Origin: Miscanthus floridulus
Lineage: Eukaryota; Streptophyta; Magnoliopsida; Poales; Poaceae
NCBI RefSeq assembly: GCF_019320115.1
Contig: NC_089583.1
Span: 76,029,368-76,093,367 of the forward strand
DNA length: 64,000 nt
Direction of reading: 5' to 3'
Shown: positions 43,688 to 55,300 of the stretch, one piece after another
Position numbering within the stretch: position 1 is the stretch's first letter
Layout: every line of letters starts with the position of its first letter
Made by a program: the position numbers and the translations under genes
Notes under the pieces: model-generated
Seen by the model: only the letters and a program-made list of their open reading frames with translations
The model's database searches: none
Told to the model about the DNA's origin: nothing

Positions 43688-44157
43688 TGTGGGGGTATTA
43701 ACCCCTATACCCTTACAGGTAGGCTTGGGCCGGCCTAGACCAGGGGGTCTGGCCCACTAGAAGACAACACGTGGCCCAGCCAATCTGTTCAGAGTCCCAC
43801 GCAAGGAATCAAGACAGATTTGGAGATCAAGCAAGATCCTGGTCGGTTAGAATAGGAATCCTTATCTGGCCTCCTATGTCAATTGTAACTGGTTAGGATT
43901 AGTTTCTAGATCTGTAACCCTACCCCCGGACTATATAAGGCGGGTAGGGGACCCCTCTAAAAAACATCTCTCATTGACATATAGCAATACAATCAGATGC
44001 AGGACGTAGGTATTATGCCTTCACGGTGGCCGAACCTGGATAAAACCTCATGTCTGTCTTACATCACCATCTTGTTTGTAGCTTGCGCATCTATCTGCCG
44101 ACAATCTACTACCTTGGGCATACCCCTAGGTAGACTACCGACCATATTTCATCGATA
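43688..44157 (+). repeat. 5' LTR of G2 (470 bp)
   Basis: Starts TGTGGGGGTATTAACCCC, an inverted repeat at the very end. TATATAA at 43932-43938. The terminal CA has mutated to TA at 44156-44157. Confidence 0.96.
43932..43938 (+). promoter_or_regulatory. TATA box of the G2 5' LTR
   Basis: TATATAA; conserved in the 3' LTR at 56142-56148. Confidence 0.78.
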
Positions 44158-44158
44158 G

Positions 44159-44177
44159 TGGCACGCCAGGTAGGGGG
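44159..44177 (+). promoter_or_regulatory. Primer binding site of G2
   Basis: TGGCACGCCAGGTAGGGGG, one base after the LTR. Same type as G1. Confidence 0.75.
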
Positions 44178-44205
44178 TGTGCGTACTGCTCTCCAAGCAA
44201 ACAAG

Positions 44206-46613
44206 ATGGTCATCATCCCTGGCTCCATGGCTACGCCGAACGGCCTCGCGTTCACCATCGGCTCGATCACCTGGACCACCGGCTCCGACGACTTCATCGC
44301 CACGACCACGGAGGAGGCGTGGATTCAATCTGCGTCGACCACTACTTCATGTGCATTGGCTATGGCTCTAACCACGGTGGATCTGGCTCCGGCCATGCCT
44401 GCATCGTCTTCAGTCACACCGACAACCTATCGTCCGCTTCCTCGCTACAAAGGGAGGCAGATCGACAACACCGACCTGCTCGACTCCATCGATCGGGTTG
44501 GCACCAAACTTGCCAAAACCCTAGCTCTAGTAAGTTCGATTCAAAGTCAACCTAATGAGCAGGTAAACACTACCCACAACAGATCTACCCAACTAGCTCA
44601 GGCCGGTCGTCCTGCACGACTCGGTACGGATCTCGTGGTCACATCTACTCCGAAAGGGCGCTCCGTTCATCACCGGCTAGCCTCCGTGACGGGTCTCCGG
44701 CTCTCCAAGTACAAAGCCCCAATGAAGAACTACCAGGCCTAGCCCTACGGCCTACACAACTTCATCAACATGATTCGGATTGAGGATTATCAGGAAGGAT
44801 CCATCCACATAGTTCAAGAGGGTGGCTCAAGCTCCTCGTCTGTCATCGCATCTAATGCCTCCGTCCACACCGAGCTCCAGCACCATGGTGATGAAGGCGT
44901 TGAGTATGATCTGTATATCCCAGACCATGCCCTAGGGTTCCAACGATTCCCATCTTTCCCACCAAGGCGAGGAGACTTGATCAATGTTGTCAGTAATGAT
45001 GAACCACCAGCTGTCGGCGAAACAGAACAAGAAAGGCTAGCACGCGAAGCACGCAACATTGACCGGTTCAATCACCGACAAATCAAAGCCGATGCAGAAG
45101 AGGAGGCTCGACGCATAAGGGTCTAGCCACGTGACCTTAACAATGCCTTTGACAGGGTGGGGGACAAGCAGGTCTTCAGGACCCCAAGCGCCAACGTAGC
45201 TGTTGCTATGGCAACAATGCAATGACTACCCAATACCCCAGAAACTCAGGCAGTTCGTGATGATATACAAGCTTACCTGATGGCTGCTATGGCCCAAACC
45301 GTAGAGATTGTAAATCAAGCCCAGGCTCCATCCATCTTAGTCGAATCAAGCCACAGCTGCCAGTACTCAAGTCACTCACAGCCACCCAGCCAATGTGGCT
45401 CGTGCAACAATGACCCATCAGACAACCGTCAAGGTGGAAATGGTGTCCATGATGGTGGTCGGGACGACAACCACCATCGGGATGACAACCGTCGCGACTA
45501 CCGGGATGACAACTGCCGAGACAACCGCGATAATCGCCGCGATAACCACGGTCGTAGGGTTAATCAGGGTGGCAACCGGGATCGCCGTGATGGTAATAAC
45601 GATCTCCGCCATTACCTTGGAGAATGCGATCTTCGCAATCGCATTAACCAAAGAGCCAATGATCGTGCATCCCATAAAAGCTATCGCCGTATGGAATATG
45701 ATACTGCCCATGGCCCTCTGGGTTTGAAGTAGTTTACTCCGCACCTTCGCCAAGTCATATGGCCCAAGAACTTCAAGCTCAAAAAACTTTAGAAGTACGA
45801 CGGCAAGGAGAACCCTGAATTATGGGTCATGCTCTATGAAACTACGTGCAGATCAGCCATGGCTGACGAGCACATCATGTCTAACTACTTCCTAGTCACT
45901 TCGGCCATGCAGGCCACCAATGGCTGGTCAGCTTGCCGGTGAACTACTTTGATTCTTGGCAGGAGCTCAAGCAAGCATTCATCAACAACTTTATTGCTAC
46001 TTGCGAGCAACCTGACAACAAATATGATCTACAGCGGATTCGAGATCGCAAAGATGAGCCACTACATGAGTACGTTCGACGCTTTTCGGAGATGCGCATC
46101 AAGGTCCCATCAATCTCCGACAATGAGGCAATTGAGGCTTCCATCACTGGTCTCCGCTTCCACGATGCCCTATGGGACAAGCTCCTCCGCAAGTGACCTA
46201 AATCAGTCATAGCACTCCTGGCCACTGCTAAGAAATATGTGGATGCCGACGATGCTAAAAAGATAATCATCGAAGAAGCAGCAAGGGTTCCACGCTCCGA
46301 CCACCCCCCACACCGCGACGACTACCGCGGCAACCATGGTCAGAATGACAATTTTGATCGCCGTAACCAGCGTAACGACCCCTGTGACCACCGTGACCAG
46401 CGTAATCAACGGCATAATCGCCGCGACGATTACAAGGGCAAGCGTGCTCGGGAAGACGACGGTGAGGTCAACACTATTAAGAAAGGTGGTGGACGTCGCA
46501 ACTATGAAGAAGACTACACCAAAGCGTTGAAAGGACCCTGCCAGCTCCACCCCAAGTCAAACCATACCATGGAGAATTGTCGTGTTCTCAAGTCTATCTA
46601 CACGTGTCAATAG
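44206..46613 (+). pseudogene. gag: Gag of G2
   Basis: From ATG 44206 (MVIIPGSMATPNGLAF) in one frame to about 45900, then one frameshift, then a second frame to the TAG at 46611. The N-terminal half is Ser/Thr/Ala-rich. A highly polar segment (45418-45600) consists of Asp, Asn, Arg and His with RDDN and RDN repeats; a similar one is at 46310-46440. The capsid core lies at 45780-46200: KYDGKENPELWVMLYE, FDSWQELKQAFINNF, DKYDLQRI-type sequence, EPLHEYVRRFSEMRI and EASITGLRFHDALW. The C-terminal knuckle-like part reads GPCQLHPKSNHTMENCRVLK (one C, two H, one C). Stops are TAG five times and TGA twice. Confidence 0.88.
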
Positions 46614-47535
46614 GATCCGGATATGTCCGACAAGCCTAACGATGTAGGGGAACAGTGCAACAAGGACAACGATGATGAAGACACAGATCCCCGTCACAAG
46701 TACATCAAGCCAACCGATCACGTCCACACCATCATTGGAGGCAAAGTGTCCATCGAGACCAAACAAGAACACAAGCTGCTCGCCCGCGCCTGCTTGAACA
46801 TGGCCAACACCAACAACCTCATCGCCGATCCATGGCTCCCTCCTTGGTCTCACCGCGAGATCTCCTTCAGCAGAAAGGACCAATGGGCTGCAATACCTGA
46901 GCCAGGACATTTTCCCCTGGTCCTTGATCCTTGTATCAATAAGGTTCAGTTTGATAGAGTGCTGATTGACGGCGGCAGTTCCATCAATATACTGTTCAAG
47001 AACAGTCTGCCAACCCTGAAGATAACCCAGGCAGATCTCAAGCCATATGAGGCATAGTTCTGCAGAGTCCTCCCCAGATAGAGCTCTACACCTCTTGGGC
47101 ACGCTACCTGTGCAATTTGGTACCCCGGACCACTTCCGCACCGACTACGTCAACTTCGTGGTCGCTGACTTCGATGGCATCTACCATGCTATCCTTGGTC
47201 GACCATCGCTCACCAAATTCATGGCCATACCTCACTACAGGTATTTGGTGCTCAAGATGCCTACCGATAAAGGGGTTCTAACTCTCAGGGGCAACGTATA
47301 CGTAGCTTATACCTACGAGGATGACAGCTTCAAAATAGCAGAGGCTCACGACCTCTCTATTCGCATGGCTGAGACCATGCTCGACGCCAAGAAGACCTCA
47401 ACCGACCACCTGGAGATCCCAGAGCTCAAGGCTCCATGCAAGAACATCAAGTCCAAAGAACACAAGGCGATCCAACTGGTCGATGGTGATCCCAGCAAAA
47501 TGGCCCTTATCGGGGCCAACCTGGATCCTAAATAG
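46614..47535 (+). pseudogene. Protease of G2
   Basis: The active site VLIDGGSSINILFKNSL (D at about 46968) is the Tat-type DGG. A TAG at 47055 coincides with a single frameshift near 47050. The frame continues PVQFGTPDHFRTDYVNFVV, FDGIYHAILGRPSLTKFM and YRYLVLKMPTDKGVLTL. It ends at TAG 47533-47535, where Gln is expected before EDTLISFL. Confidence 0.87.
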
Positions 47536-48420
47536 GAAGACACGCTCATCAGTTTCTTAAGGAGCAACATGAGTGTGTTCACATGGAAACCTGTTGACAT
47601 GCCTAGTGTACCTCAGAACTTGATCGAGCACTCCTTAAATGTCAATGGCAAGGCCAAACCTATCAAGCAGAAGCTACGACGGTTTGCTCACGACAAAAAG
47701 GAGGCGACTAGGGTAGAAGTTACATAGCTTTTGGCAACCAGATTTATCAAAGAAGTGTATCATCCGGAGTGGTTAGACAACCCGGTTCTTGTATGCAAAA
47801 AGAATAATGAATGGAGAATGTGCGTTGATTATACTGATCTCAACAAACACTGCCCTAAAGACCCCTTTGGCTTACCTCGCATAGACGAGGTCGTAGATTC
47901 AACTACCGATTGCAAGCTGCTTTCCTTTCTCGATTGCTACTCTGGTTATCACCAGATCGCTCTCAAAAAAGACGACCAGATCAAGACATCCTTCATCACA
48001 CCTTTCGGCGCCTACTGCTACATGACCATGTCGTTCGGGCTCAAGAACGCCGGGGCTACCTACCAACGCGCCATATAGGCCTGCCTCAAAGACGAGATAA
48101 AAGACGACCTCGTCGAGGCTTATGTTGATGATGTAGTTGTCAAAACCAAGGAAGCACATACCCTTGTTGACAACCTAGAATGCACCTTTGTAGCCCTTAA
48201 TACATTCCAATGGAAATTAAACCCAAAGAAGTGCATCTTTGGTGTTCCTTCTAGTATATTGCTTGGCAATGTCGTCAGTCACGACGGCATACTCCCCAAC
48301 CCAGAGAAAGTCAAAGCTGTCTTGGACATGAAGCTGCCCAGAAAGGTGAAGGATGTTCAGAAGCTTATCGGATGCATGGCTGCCCTCAGTCATTTCATAT
48401 CAATATTAGGTGAAAAAGGA
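47536..48420 (+). pseudogene. Reverse transcriptase of G2
   Basis: SFLRSNMSVFTWKPVDMP, LLATRFIKEVYHPEWLDNPV, KKNNEWRMCVDYTDLNKHCP, FGLPRIDEVVDSTTDCKLLS, FITPFGAYCYMTMSFGLKN and EAYVDDVVVKTKEAH (YVDD about 48121-48132, intact). Then FQWKLNPKKCIFGV and LGNVVSHDGI. Stops at 47725 and 48076, both TAG. It stays in one frame with protease, RNase H and integrase (47047-50748). Confidence 0.91.
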
Positions 48421-48930
48421 CTACCATTTTTTAAGCTGCTCAAAGCATTTGAGAAGTTTGAGTGGTCGGAGGAAGCAGACGCTGCCTTCACACAGCTGAA
48501 ACAATTCCTTACATCACCTTCGGTTCTCACTGCTCCCAGAGAAGACGAAACCCTCCTGCTTTACATTGCGGCAACTAATCGAGTGGTCTCCACTACCATG
48601 GTGGTCGAGCATGATGAGCCTAGCCACATCTACAAGGTACAGTGACCAATCTATTTCATCAGTAAAGTACTCAATGAATCCAAGACCAGGTACCCACAGA
48701 TTTAGAAACCGATCTATGCCATACTGATAACATACCGAAAGTTGAAACATTACTTCGATGGATATTGTGTGGTGGTCATGACCGAGTACCCTCTAGGAGA
48801 CATCATCCGCAACAAGGATGCGAACGAGCGCATCATCAAATGGGCAATGGAGCTATGCCCTTTCTCCTTGGAATTTGCAAGCCATACTACAATCAAGTCT
48901 CAGGCACTTGTTGATTTTATCGTCGAGTGG
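48421..48930 (+). pseudogene. Retroviral-type RNase H region of G2
   Basis: FEKFEWSEEADAAFTQLKQF, ETLLLYIAATNRVVSTTMVV, PIYFISKVLNESKTRYPQI and KPIYAILITYRKLKHYF. Ends ALVDFIVEWT. Stops TGA at 48643 (Arg expected) and TAG at 48703 (Gln expected). Confidence 0.83.
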
Positions 48931-48959
48931 ACAGACTTAAGTACACCTGCCTCTCAGGG

Positions 48960-49353
48960 GCCCGATGAGTATTGGAAGATGTACTTTGACGGCTCTCTCA
49001 ACATCGACGACGCAGGAGTAGGAGTCCTTTTCGTGTCACCATCCAAGGAGCATCTCCGATACATCCTCAGGATTTATTTCCCAGCGTCTAATAACGCCAC
49101 CGAGTATGAGGCATGCCTACATGGTCTGCGCATTGCGGTCGAGCTCGGTGTCAAACGTCTCTATGTCTATGAAGACTCCACTTTGGTCATTAACCAACTC
49201 AACAAGGACTAGGATACGACTAGCAAAAAGATGGATGCATACTGCAAGTTGATCAGAAAGCTGGAAGGCAAGTTCTATGGCATCAAGTACACACATGTGG
49301 TCCAGGACAAAAATCAAGCAGCAGATGCACTGTCAAAGTTAGGATCATCCTAA
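48960..49353 (+). pseudogene. Second, archaeal-type RNase H of G2
   Basis: Begins WKMYFDGSLNIDDAGVGVLF, then SNNATEYEACLHGLRIAVEL, VYEDSTLVINQLNKD and QAADALSKLGSS. The acidic residues of the FDG, TEYEA and EDS motifs are present. One TAG (49210) and a TAA (49351). Confidence 0.84.
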
Positions 49354-49392
49354 GCCAAAGTTCCACATGGCGTATTTGTTCAAGACCTGCTC

Positions 49393-50748
49393 ATGCCTTC
49401 CATCAAAGAGGAAGATCCTACGGTCGACAAGCCTCCAGACCAGCTTTTGGTGGCTACGGTTCCGGCGTTAAACATCATCGAATTACCTCTGACCACTAAG
49501 GAGCCTGATTGGAGAGTACCTTTCATCAAGTACCTGACAGATGGTAGCGGTTACACCGATCAGACAGAAAACGAACGCCTGATGCATCGCAGTAAGCAGT
49601 ATCTGCTCATCGAGGGCAAATTGTGGCGCAAGAATGCAAAGGAGGAAATCTTGACGAAGTGTATAACCTAGGAGGATGGCGAACATCTCCTGGACCAAAT
49701 CCACTTTGGATCCTACGGCAACCATGCGGCCTCGAGAACACTGGTTGGCAAGGCTTTCCGAGTAGGGTTCTATTGGCCATCAGCCGTGGCCGATGTAGAG
49801 AAGCTAGTCCGCCATTGTGAGGGTTGTCAGTTCTTCACCAAGAGAATCAACGTACCAGCACATGAGATTCAGACAATACCATCCTCTTGGCCCTTCACAT
49901 GCTGGGGACTGGATATGATTGGGCCCTTCAAACCGGCTCCTAGGAAATTTACATGTGTCTTTGTGCTGATCGACAAATTTTCTAAGTGGATAGAGTACAT
50001 GCCTCTGGTACAGGCATCTTTAGAAAAGGCTATCATGTTCATTGACCAGGTCATCCACCGCTTCGGCATACCCAATAGCATCATCACTGATCTGGGTACT
50101 CAGTTCACCGGGAACGCTTTTTGGGACTTCTGTGATGAAAGGAGCATAGTAGTAAAATACGTCTCGGTGGCGTACCCCAGAGCTAATGGACAGGTCGAGT
50201 GGGCAAATGGTATGATCTTGGATGCACTTAAGAAGAGGATGTACAGGGAAAATGATAAAGCTCCCAGAAGATGGCTCAAAGAGTTACCAGCCGTGGTCTG
50301 GGGTCTCAGAACCCAGCCCAGTCGCAATACTGACATATCACCATACTTCATGGTTTATGGCACTGAGGTAGTGCTCCCAGCGGATATAGCCTTCAGATCA
50401 GCACGGGTAGAGAACTTCGACGAAGACAAGGCCAATGAAGTACGGGAGCTAGAAGTGAATAGTGCAGAAGAGAAGCAGCTCGATTCTTATGTACGTACAG
50501 CCAAATACCTTGCTGTTTTGTGCAGGTACTACAACAAGAACGTCAAGGAGCGGTTCTTCGTTGTTGGGGACCTGGTCCTGAAGTGGAAAATAAATCAAGC
50601 TGGCGTCCACAAACTCACAACCCCATGGGAAGGGGCCTTCATGATCAAGGAAGTTACACGACCAACGTCTTACAGGTTAGCACACCTGGACGGTACAGAC
50701 GTACCCAATTCATGGCACATCGACAAGCTTAGGTGTTTCTATGCTTAA
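49393..50748 (+). CDS. Integrase region of G2, one internal TAG
   Basis: A zinc-binding region (HFGSYGNHAASRTL, CEGCQFFTK) after the TAG at 49669, then 320 open codons (49786-50748). Catalytic core: WGLDMIGPFKPAP with the first Asp intact, IDKFSKWIEYMPL, ITDLGTQFTGNAF with the second Asp (the usual Asn after it is Leu) and YPRANGQVEWANG with the Glu. The C-terminal part has VGDLVLKWKINQ, HKLTTPWEGAFMI and NSWHIDKLRCFYA. No chromodomain. All three catalytic acids survive, in contrast to G1. It ends with a normal TAA and an AATAAA follows at 50790. Confidence 0.87.
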
Positions 50749-51462
50749 CTACTAAGATATGTACTCCTCTTGTACTTTTGATTTAATTCAATAAAGCTAT
50801 TATGATTTCTCCAACCACTCTAATGTGTCACTTCGAAGTCTATTGTTCTTCTAACTCAACCAGTCAAAACCGACCACCATTCCTTCTCGGGTTTTCGAAG
50901 CAGGCCCTATCTACGGTTCCTCCCAACGCGTGCATGAGATCCGCTCTCTACGCTATGGGTGATCGACAGGTTCCCTCTGGTTTGACTTGTGTGCATCTAC
51001 GTGTGCACAGGCTATGCACCTTACACTCCGACCACATGACAAACCAGGGCCATACAAACCTTTCAGGATGACGTGTCGACTAAACTGGCACAACTAAACA
51101 GAACACTAACATGTTCTCACTTAGTTACACCAACACGAGATCTAAGCTTAAATACATTTTCTACAAAACAAACAAGCTTATGCTGATATACAGTTACGTT
51201 ATTACAAGCTTGCTTGACAAGGTCCAAGTTTACAATGACATAACTGCATCTTCTTCTATAGCTATAGCCTATACTATTGGCTGGTCAGGGCACGCGGCAC
51301 CTGCTGCTCGCTGGGCCTAACATCGTGCTCGAGTCTCGGGGACTCTTGTACTGGTCGAGCTGAAGAAGATGGCCCCGCTGATGCCTGGCTGGTCGAGACC
51401 GCAGGCTTTGCTGGTTGGCTTAAAAATGACCGCGCTTCTAGCTGACTTGTTGATGGCGTACC
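50749..51462 (+). other. Intergenic region between convergent integrase and antisense gene, G2
   Basis: No gene seen. AATAAA at 50790-50795, 42 bases after the integrase stop. I find no minus-strand AATAAA here for the antisense gene. Confidence 0.55.
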
Positions 51463-54400
51463 CTATACAGGTGCTGTCCCACCTCCACACAGGTTAATGT
51501 CGCCAATTATTTTTGCCGACAAGTCTAGCTGGGTCATCCGAAGCTCCTCGGCCTTGTCTGGATCTACCTCCTTTGGGTATCCAGCCTCTAGGCACTTGAG
51601 ATCGATCAAGGGGTAGTGAGCACGTACCATGCGTAGCACATGTGCGCCTGTGTACTCACCCGCCTCCTTCATGAACTCCTGGATCCATCCCCATGCCTTT
51701 CGGCATCTATCGACCAGTCCCAGTTGTGGTGTCCTTGGCACGTCTTCTGTAAGCGCTGGATCGATGAGGTTAAGGACCGGCAAAATGCCCGTTGCCACCT
51801 CCTGGCACCAGTTTTTCCATGTGTCCCGATCCTTGGTGATCTCTTGGCACTGTGCCTTCCAGCCGTCACTGTCTTTTATCACGGTCTCTAGATGCTTCTT
51901 GGCATTGATTTTTAAAACTAGAAACCGCACAAGCTATCAAAACATCATTCCGCGACAAGATAAGGCGGGCGACAAAAGTGAGCAAAGGGGTTTGGAAAAC
52001 TTACTTTTCAGTTCCTCTTTCATCTTGGTCATGTGGTCCCGAAGCTGTGCCTGGTCGTGCGCCAATTTTCTGTTGTCCTCCTTTAGGCAGTCACACTCCA
52101 CAACCGCACGACTGTTCTCCTCTCGGGATCGGACCACTTTGGCTTCTAAGCCTGTACTACAACCGTTACTACCAACAATGCAATGACACTTGTCATGCAC
52201 TTGTTATGATAAAGTGACTACTTACTTGTTCTTTCCTACTCTTTGTTACTGAGCTGGACGACTAGGTTCTGGTTCTGGGACTCTTGCTCCGTCCTCTCAT
52301 GGTTGGCGGCTTCAAGTCAGTGGCGCAAGCATTCCACTTCCGCTGTCAGCTCTTTATTGCTTGTAGTGATCCCCTCGATCTGGTCGAAGCATTTCTTACG
52401 ATACCTTGCGGTCTTCATTAAGTCCTATATGCAAAAAGCTAAGTAAGAAAGTTTGACTAGACAGCAAGATTAGGTGGTGAAGCAAAGCTTACCTGGACCT
52501 CCGTCACCAGTCGTTTCGCCACCCGTTCAACTTTTTTGGTCTCTTCGACCTCTGAGATTTCCTTGTGAACAACCCATTGGTCGTTCCGCCAACGCAACAC
52601 ATATACATGTTGTCGCTTGTCCTATGGACGGCCTAGGACCTCCTCCACTTCGTCCTCTTTGGGCTCATCTTCAGGTGTCGGTGCTGATCCAGCATTAGCA
52701 GCTTCTGCGCTCACCAAAGCCTTCCCATGGTCTTCAGCGTCGGTGAATGTGGGCTGTGCTCTCACCTCCGGTTGTTGCTCCTCGGTTTGCTCCATCAGCC
52801 TCGATGTTGAAGTATTGCCCTCAGCAGGTTGAGTGCTCGGAGCACTCATGCCTAGCTCAATCGGTACCTCGACCACCTGCTCGGGGACTGTTGTTTGACT
52901 GCTCCATTACTGAGGTAACAATGGATCCTCTGATATGGCTTCCTTGGTGACCGGCTGCTGGGCAGTCTATTCTAAATTTATTGGTGGAGCCATGAAACTT
53001 CCGGCCAGCTGGTCTGAACTTTCGGTGGACGCCGAACTAGTACATCCGAGATAAGTTCAGAAGGCAGCCATATTCAATACAAATTCCTATCTTACAGCAA
53101 GGTTACAAAAACTTACATGTTGGAGGCGTGGAATGATGTGGCGAAGGCGCGTCTCTTCGGTCGTGCCTGCTCCACGTGTTGTGCGGGTGACACCTGGTCT
53201 CCCTCTACATTCAGCACCATTGCTGGGCCTTGGTGCTCGACCCTTCCGTCGATTGTCCTTCGCGCTGCAGTGGTCGGTGATGTAGGTTCCACCGGCACGG
53301 AGGAGCCACCCTGCTCCATCGACTCTAGTTGCCTTCTCCTCTTTCGAGGGATGAGTCAAAAGATGTCTGCATCCTCTCCCTCCTCTGTGTCATCGTCTGA
53401 CAAAGTAAAGATCGCCTAACAATGTTTGCTAGCCATCGGCCGCTTACCAGCAGCTTTGGTCGCTGCCTCCTCTCCAACTCCAAGCACAGCCCAGTTGACG
53501 TCCTCAACCCCGACGCTGGTCTGGGTGGTTGGGTCAGCAACTTGCGGCCAATCTACACTAGGGGGTGGCGATACAAACACTGTTTCTCTATCCCGACCAT
53601 TAATATGGGAAACAAATAGGAGATAACATAGTAAGTTTCTACTACAATATAAGACCATGGGTACAAGGCAAGATGAGTTACCTTTGGGGGAGGTCAGGCG
53701 AGCTTGAAAGCGTGCTTGATGTCACTCAATCTGACATAATTTGGATCAGCTAAGTTAAATAGCTCTCCAATTCTGGCCCTAACTTCATTCTTGTCAAGCG
53801 CCTCCTGCCTCGTCCTTGTCAGGTCTGTGCTACCTTGGTACTCGTAGCCAGGATGTACCCTCTTCTAGCAGGGCTGGATCCACCGGCTGATGAAGCTCCC
53901 GACCATGCTCGGACCATCCAGTTTCTTCCATGGGATCATCCCAAATATTTCTAGAATCTATTCCAGGTGCTTGGGCTTCTCTGACCAGCTTGTCCTCTTC
54001 TCTGGAATGAACCCCACGTCGCATAGTGTGATCATGTTCGGCTCTTCGTGGATGTAGAACCATTTCTTGTACCAGTCATCAAGCGACATGTTCGATGGGC
54101 AGTGCAGGTACTGGCCTTCATTCCATCACGAAGGTTGAGGTACACACCTCCGACTATCTTCGAGCCACCGCTTCCTTTCTTCCACAGACAGAAAAGATGG
54201 CGAACAAAATCAAAATGGGGCTGGAAGCCGCCATATGCTTCGCAAAGATGAATGAAGGTGGAGACAAGGAGGATCGAGTTGGGATGCAGATTGCAAATCC
54301 CAATCTCGTAGTACAGACAGAGCCCCTGAAGGAAAGGATGTACCGAAACCCCAAATCCCCGCTTAAAGAAGTCTTCGAATACCACGATCTCACCTAGTTG

Positions 54401-54565
54401 TGGATCGAGGTACCCTTCACCCTCCGGCGCATGCCATCCTATGAGCTCCTTGTTGTGGAGTACTCCCATGGTGATGAGGTCTTCAATGGTCTACTCGTTG
54501 CTTCTCGATTTCCACCACTCCTTCGCCATGACCCCTGCTTTCTTCTGTGCGTCACTTTTCGCCAT
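51463..54565 (-). pseudogene. Antisense gene of G2, multi-exon, Transposase_28-like (PF04195) N-terminal domain
   Basis: Gene opposite to gag-pol, homologous to that of G1. ATG at 54565: MAKSDAQKKAGVMAKEWW, then TIEDLITMGVLHNKELIGWH. The 'putative gypsy type transposon' domain reads GFGVSVHPFLQGLCLYYEIG, LHPNSILLVSTFIHLCEAYG and HFDFVRHLFCLW, continuing after a frameshift near 54115 with LDDWYKKWFYIHEEPNMI and VRLSDIKHAFKLA. Intron donors on the minus strand are 53681, 53116, 52492, 52225 and 52004; clear complete introns are 52492-52425, 52225-52152 and 52004-51934 (68, 74, 71 bp). Middle exons are Glu/Lys-rich. The last exon (51933-51463) is open and ends MVRAHYPLIDLKCLEAGYPK, IIGDINLCGGGTAPV. 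Stops in the first exon are TAG. Function unknown. Confidence 0.78.
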
Positions 54566-55090
54566 GAATCTGGACTTGCTGATGAACAAAGAAATGGTGG
54601 AGGATTGGTTGGTGGTGATTTCGGAGGTATTAGGGTTGGCAAGAGGAAGAAGAAGGTTGTGGCTGCAAATGGCAATGAGGTTCAGTAAAAGGAACTTACC
54701 TATCCTATACATATTTAACCCTAGAGTTATGTCGTTTCGTCTGACCGAGATTCTTGGGAGACGTGCGCACGTGCCATAGACGGTTGTTTTCATAGCCTCG
54801 AGATCTATGCTGATATATGCGCCTCTTCATTGCCAGTGTAAGTGCCTCTTCATTGCAAGTGTGAGGGCCCACGCTGGCGCATCTACTTACAGGTGCCACG
54901 CAACTGTTTGCTTGAGAAGACAAGAAGGCAGTATGAAAAGACAAAACAACAGTATGACGTGTTATACCTGTCTACTTTGTTGACCAGACGTGTTAGATTG
55001 GACTTGACAGAGCAAGTAAATAAAAAATATATAATAAATAAATAATAGATAAAGTACAAGTGGCATATGGTCTTTCACCGCACTTCTCAT
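54566..55090. other. Upstream region of the G2 antisense gene
   Basis: No gene seen. TTAAATATG on the minus strand near 54718 is a TATA candidate, about 150 bp upstream of the ATG. A 23-bp direct repeat (CCTCTTCATTGC) lies at 54821-54866. Confidence 0.45.
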
Positions 55091-55300
55091 GCTCGGGGAC
55101 TGTCCAGACCACTATCGTGCTTGGGGACTGTTCCGACCACCATCGTGCTCGGAGACTATCCAGACCACCTTTGTGCATGTGGACTGTTCAGACCACTATC
55201 ATGCTCGAGGACTGCCCAGACCACCTTCGTGCATGTGGACTGTCCAAACCACTATCGTGCTCGGGGACTGCCCCGACCACTCTCCGAACATTGCTCGGAG
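55091..55300 (+). repeat. 28-bp tandem repeats in the G2 3' untranslated region
   Basis: Units start at 55091, 55119, 55147, 55175, 55203, 55231 and 55259, exactly 28 bp apart, with a degenerate eighth at 55293. Two alternating types: GCTCGGGGACTGTCC and GCATGTGGACTGTTC. The GCTCGGGGACT part resembles the polypurine tract. Confidence 0.92.

Noticed and set aside
54650..54692. Extra intron in the 5' part of the G2 antisense gene (GTAAGT to TTGCAG)
   Set aside because: About 43 bp is too short for a plant intron and it lies upstream of the ATG.
55091..55300. CRISPR-like array
   Set aside because: The 28-bp units are directly adjacent without unique spacers, in a plant retrotransposon.
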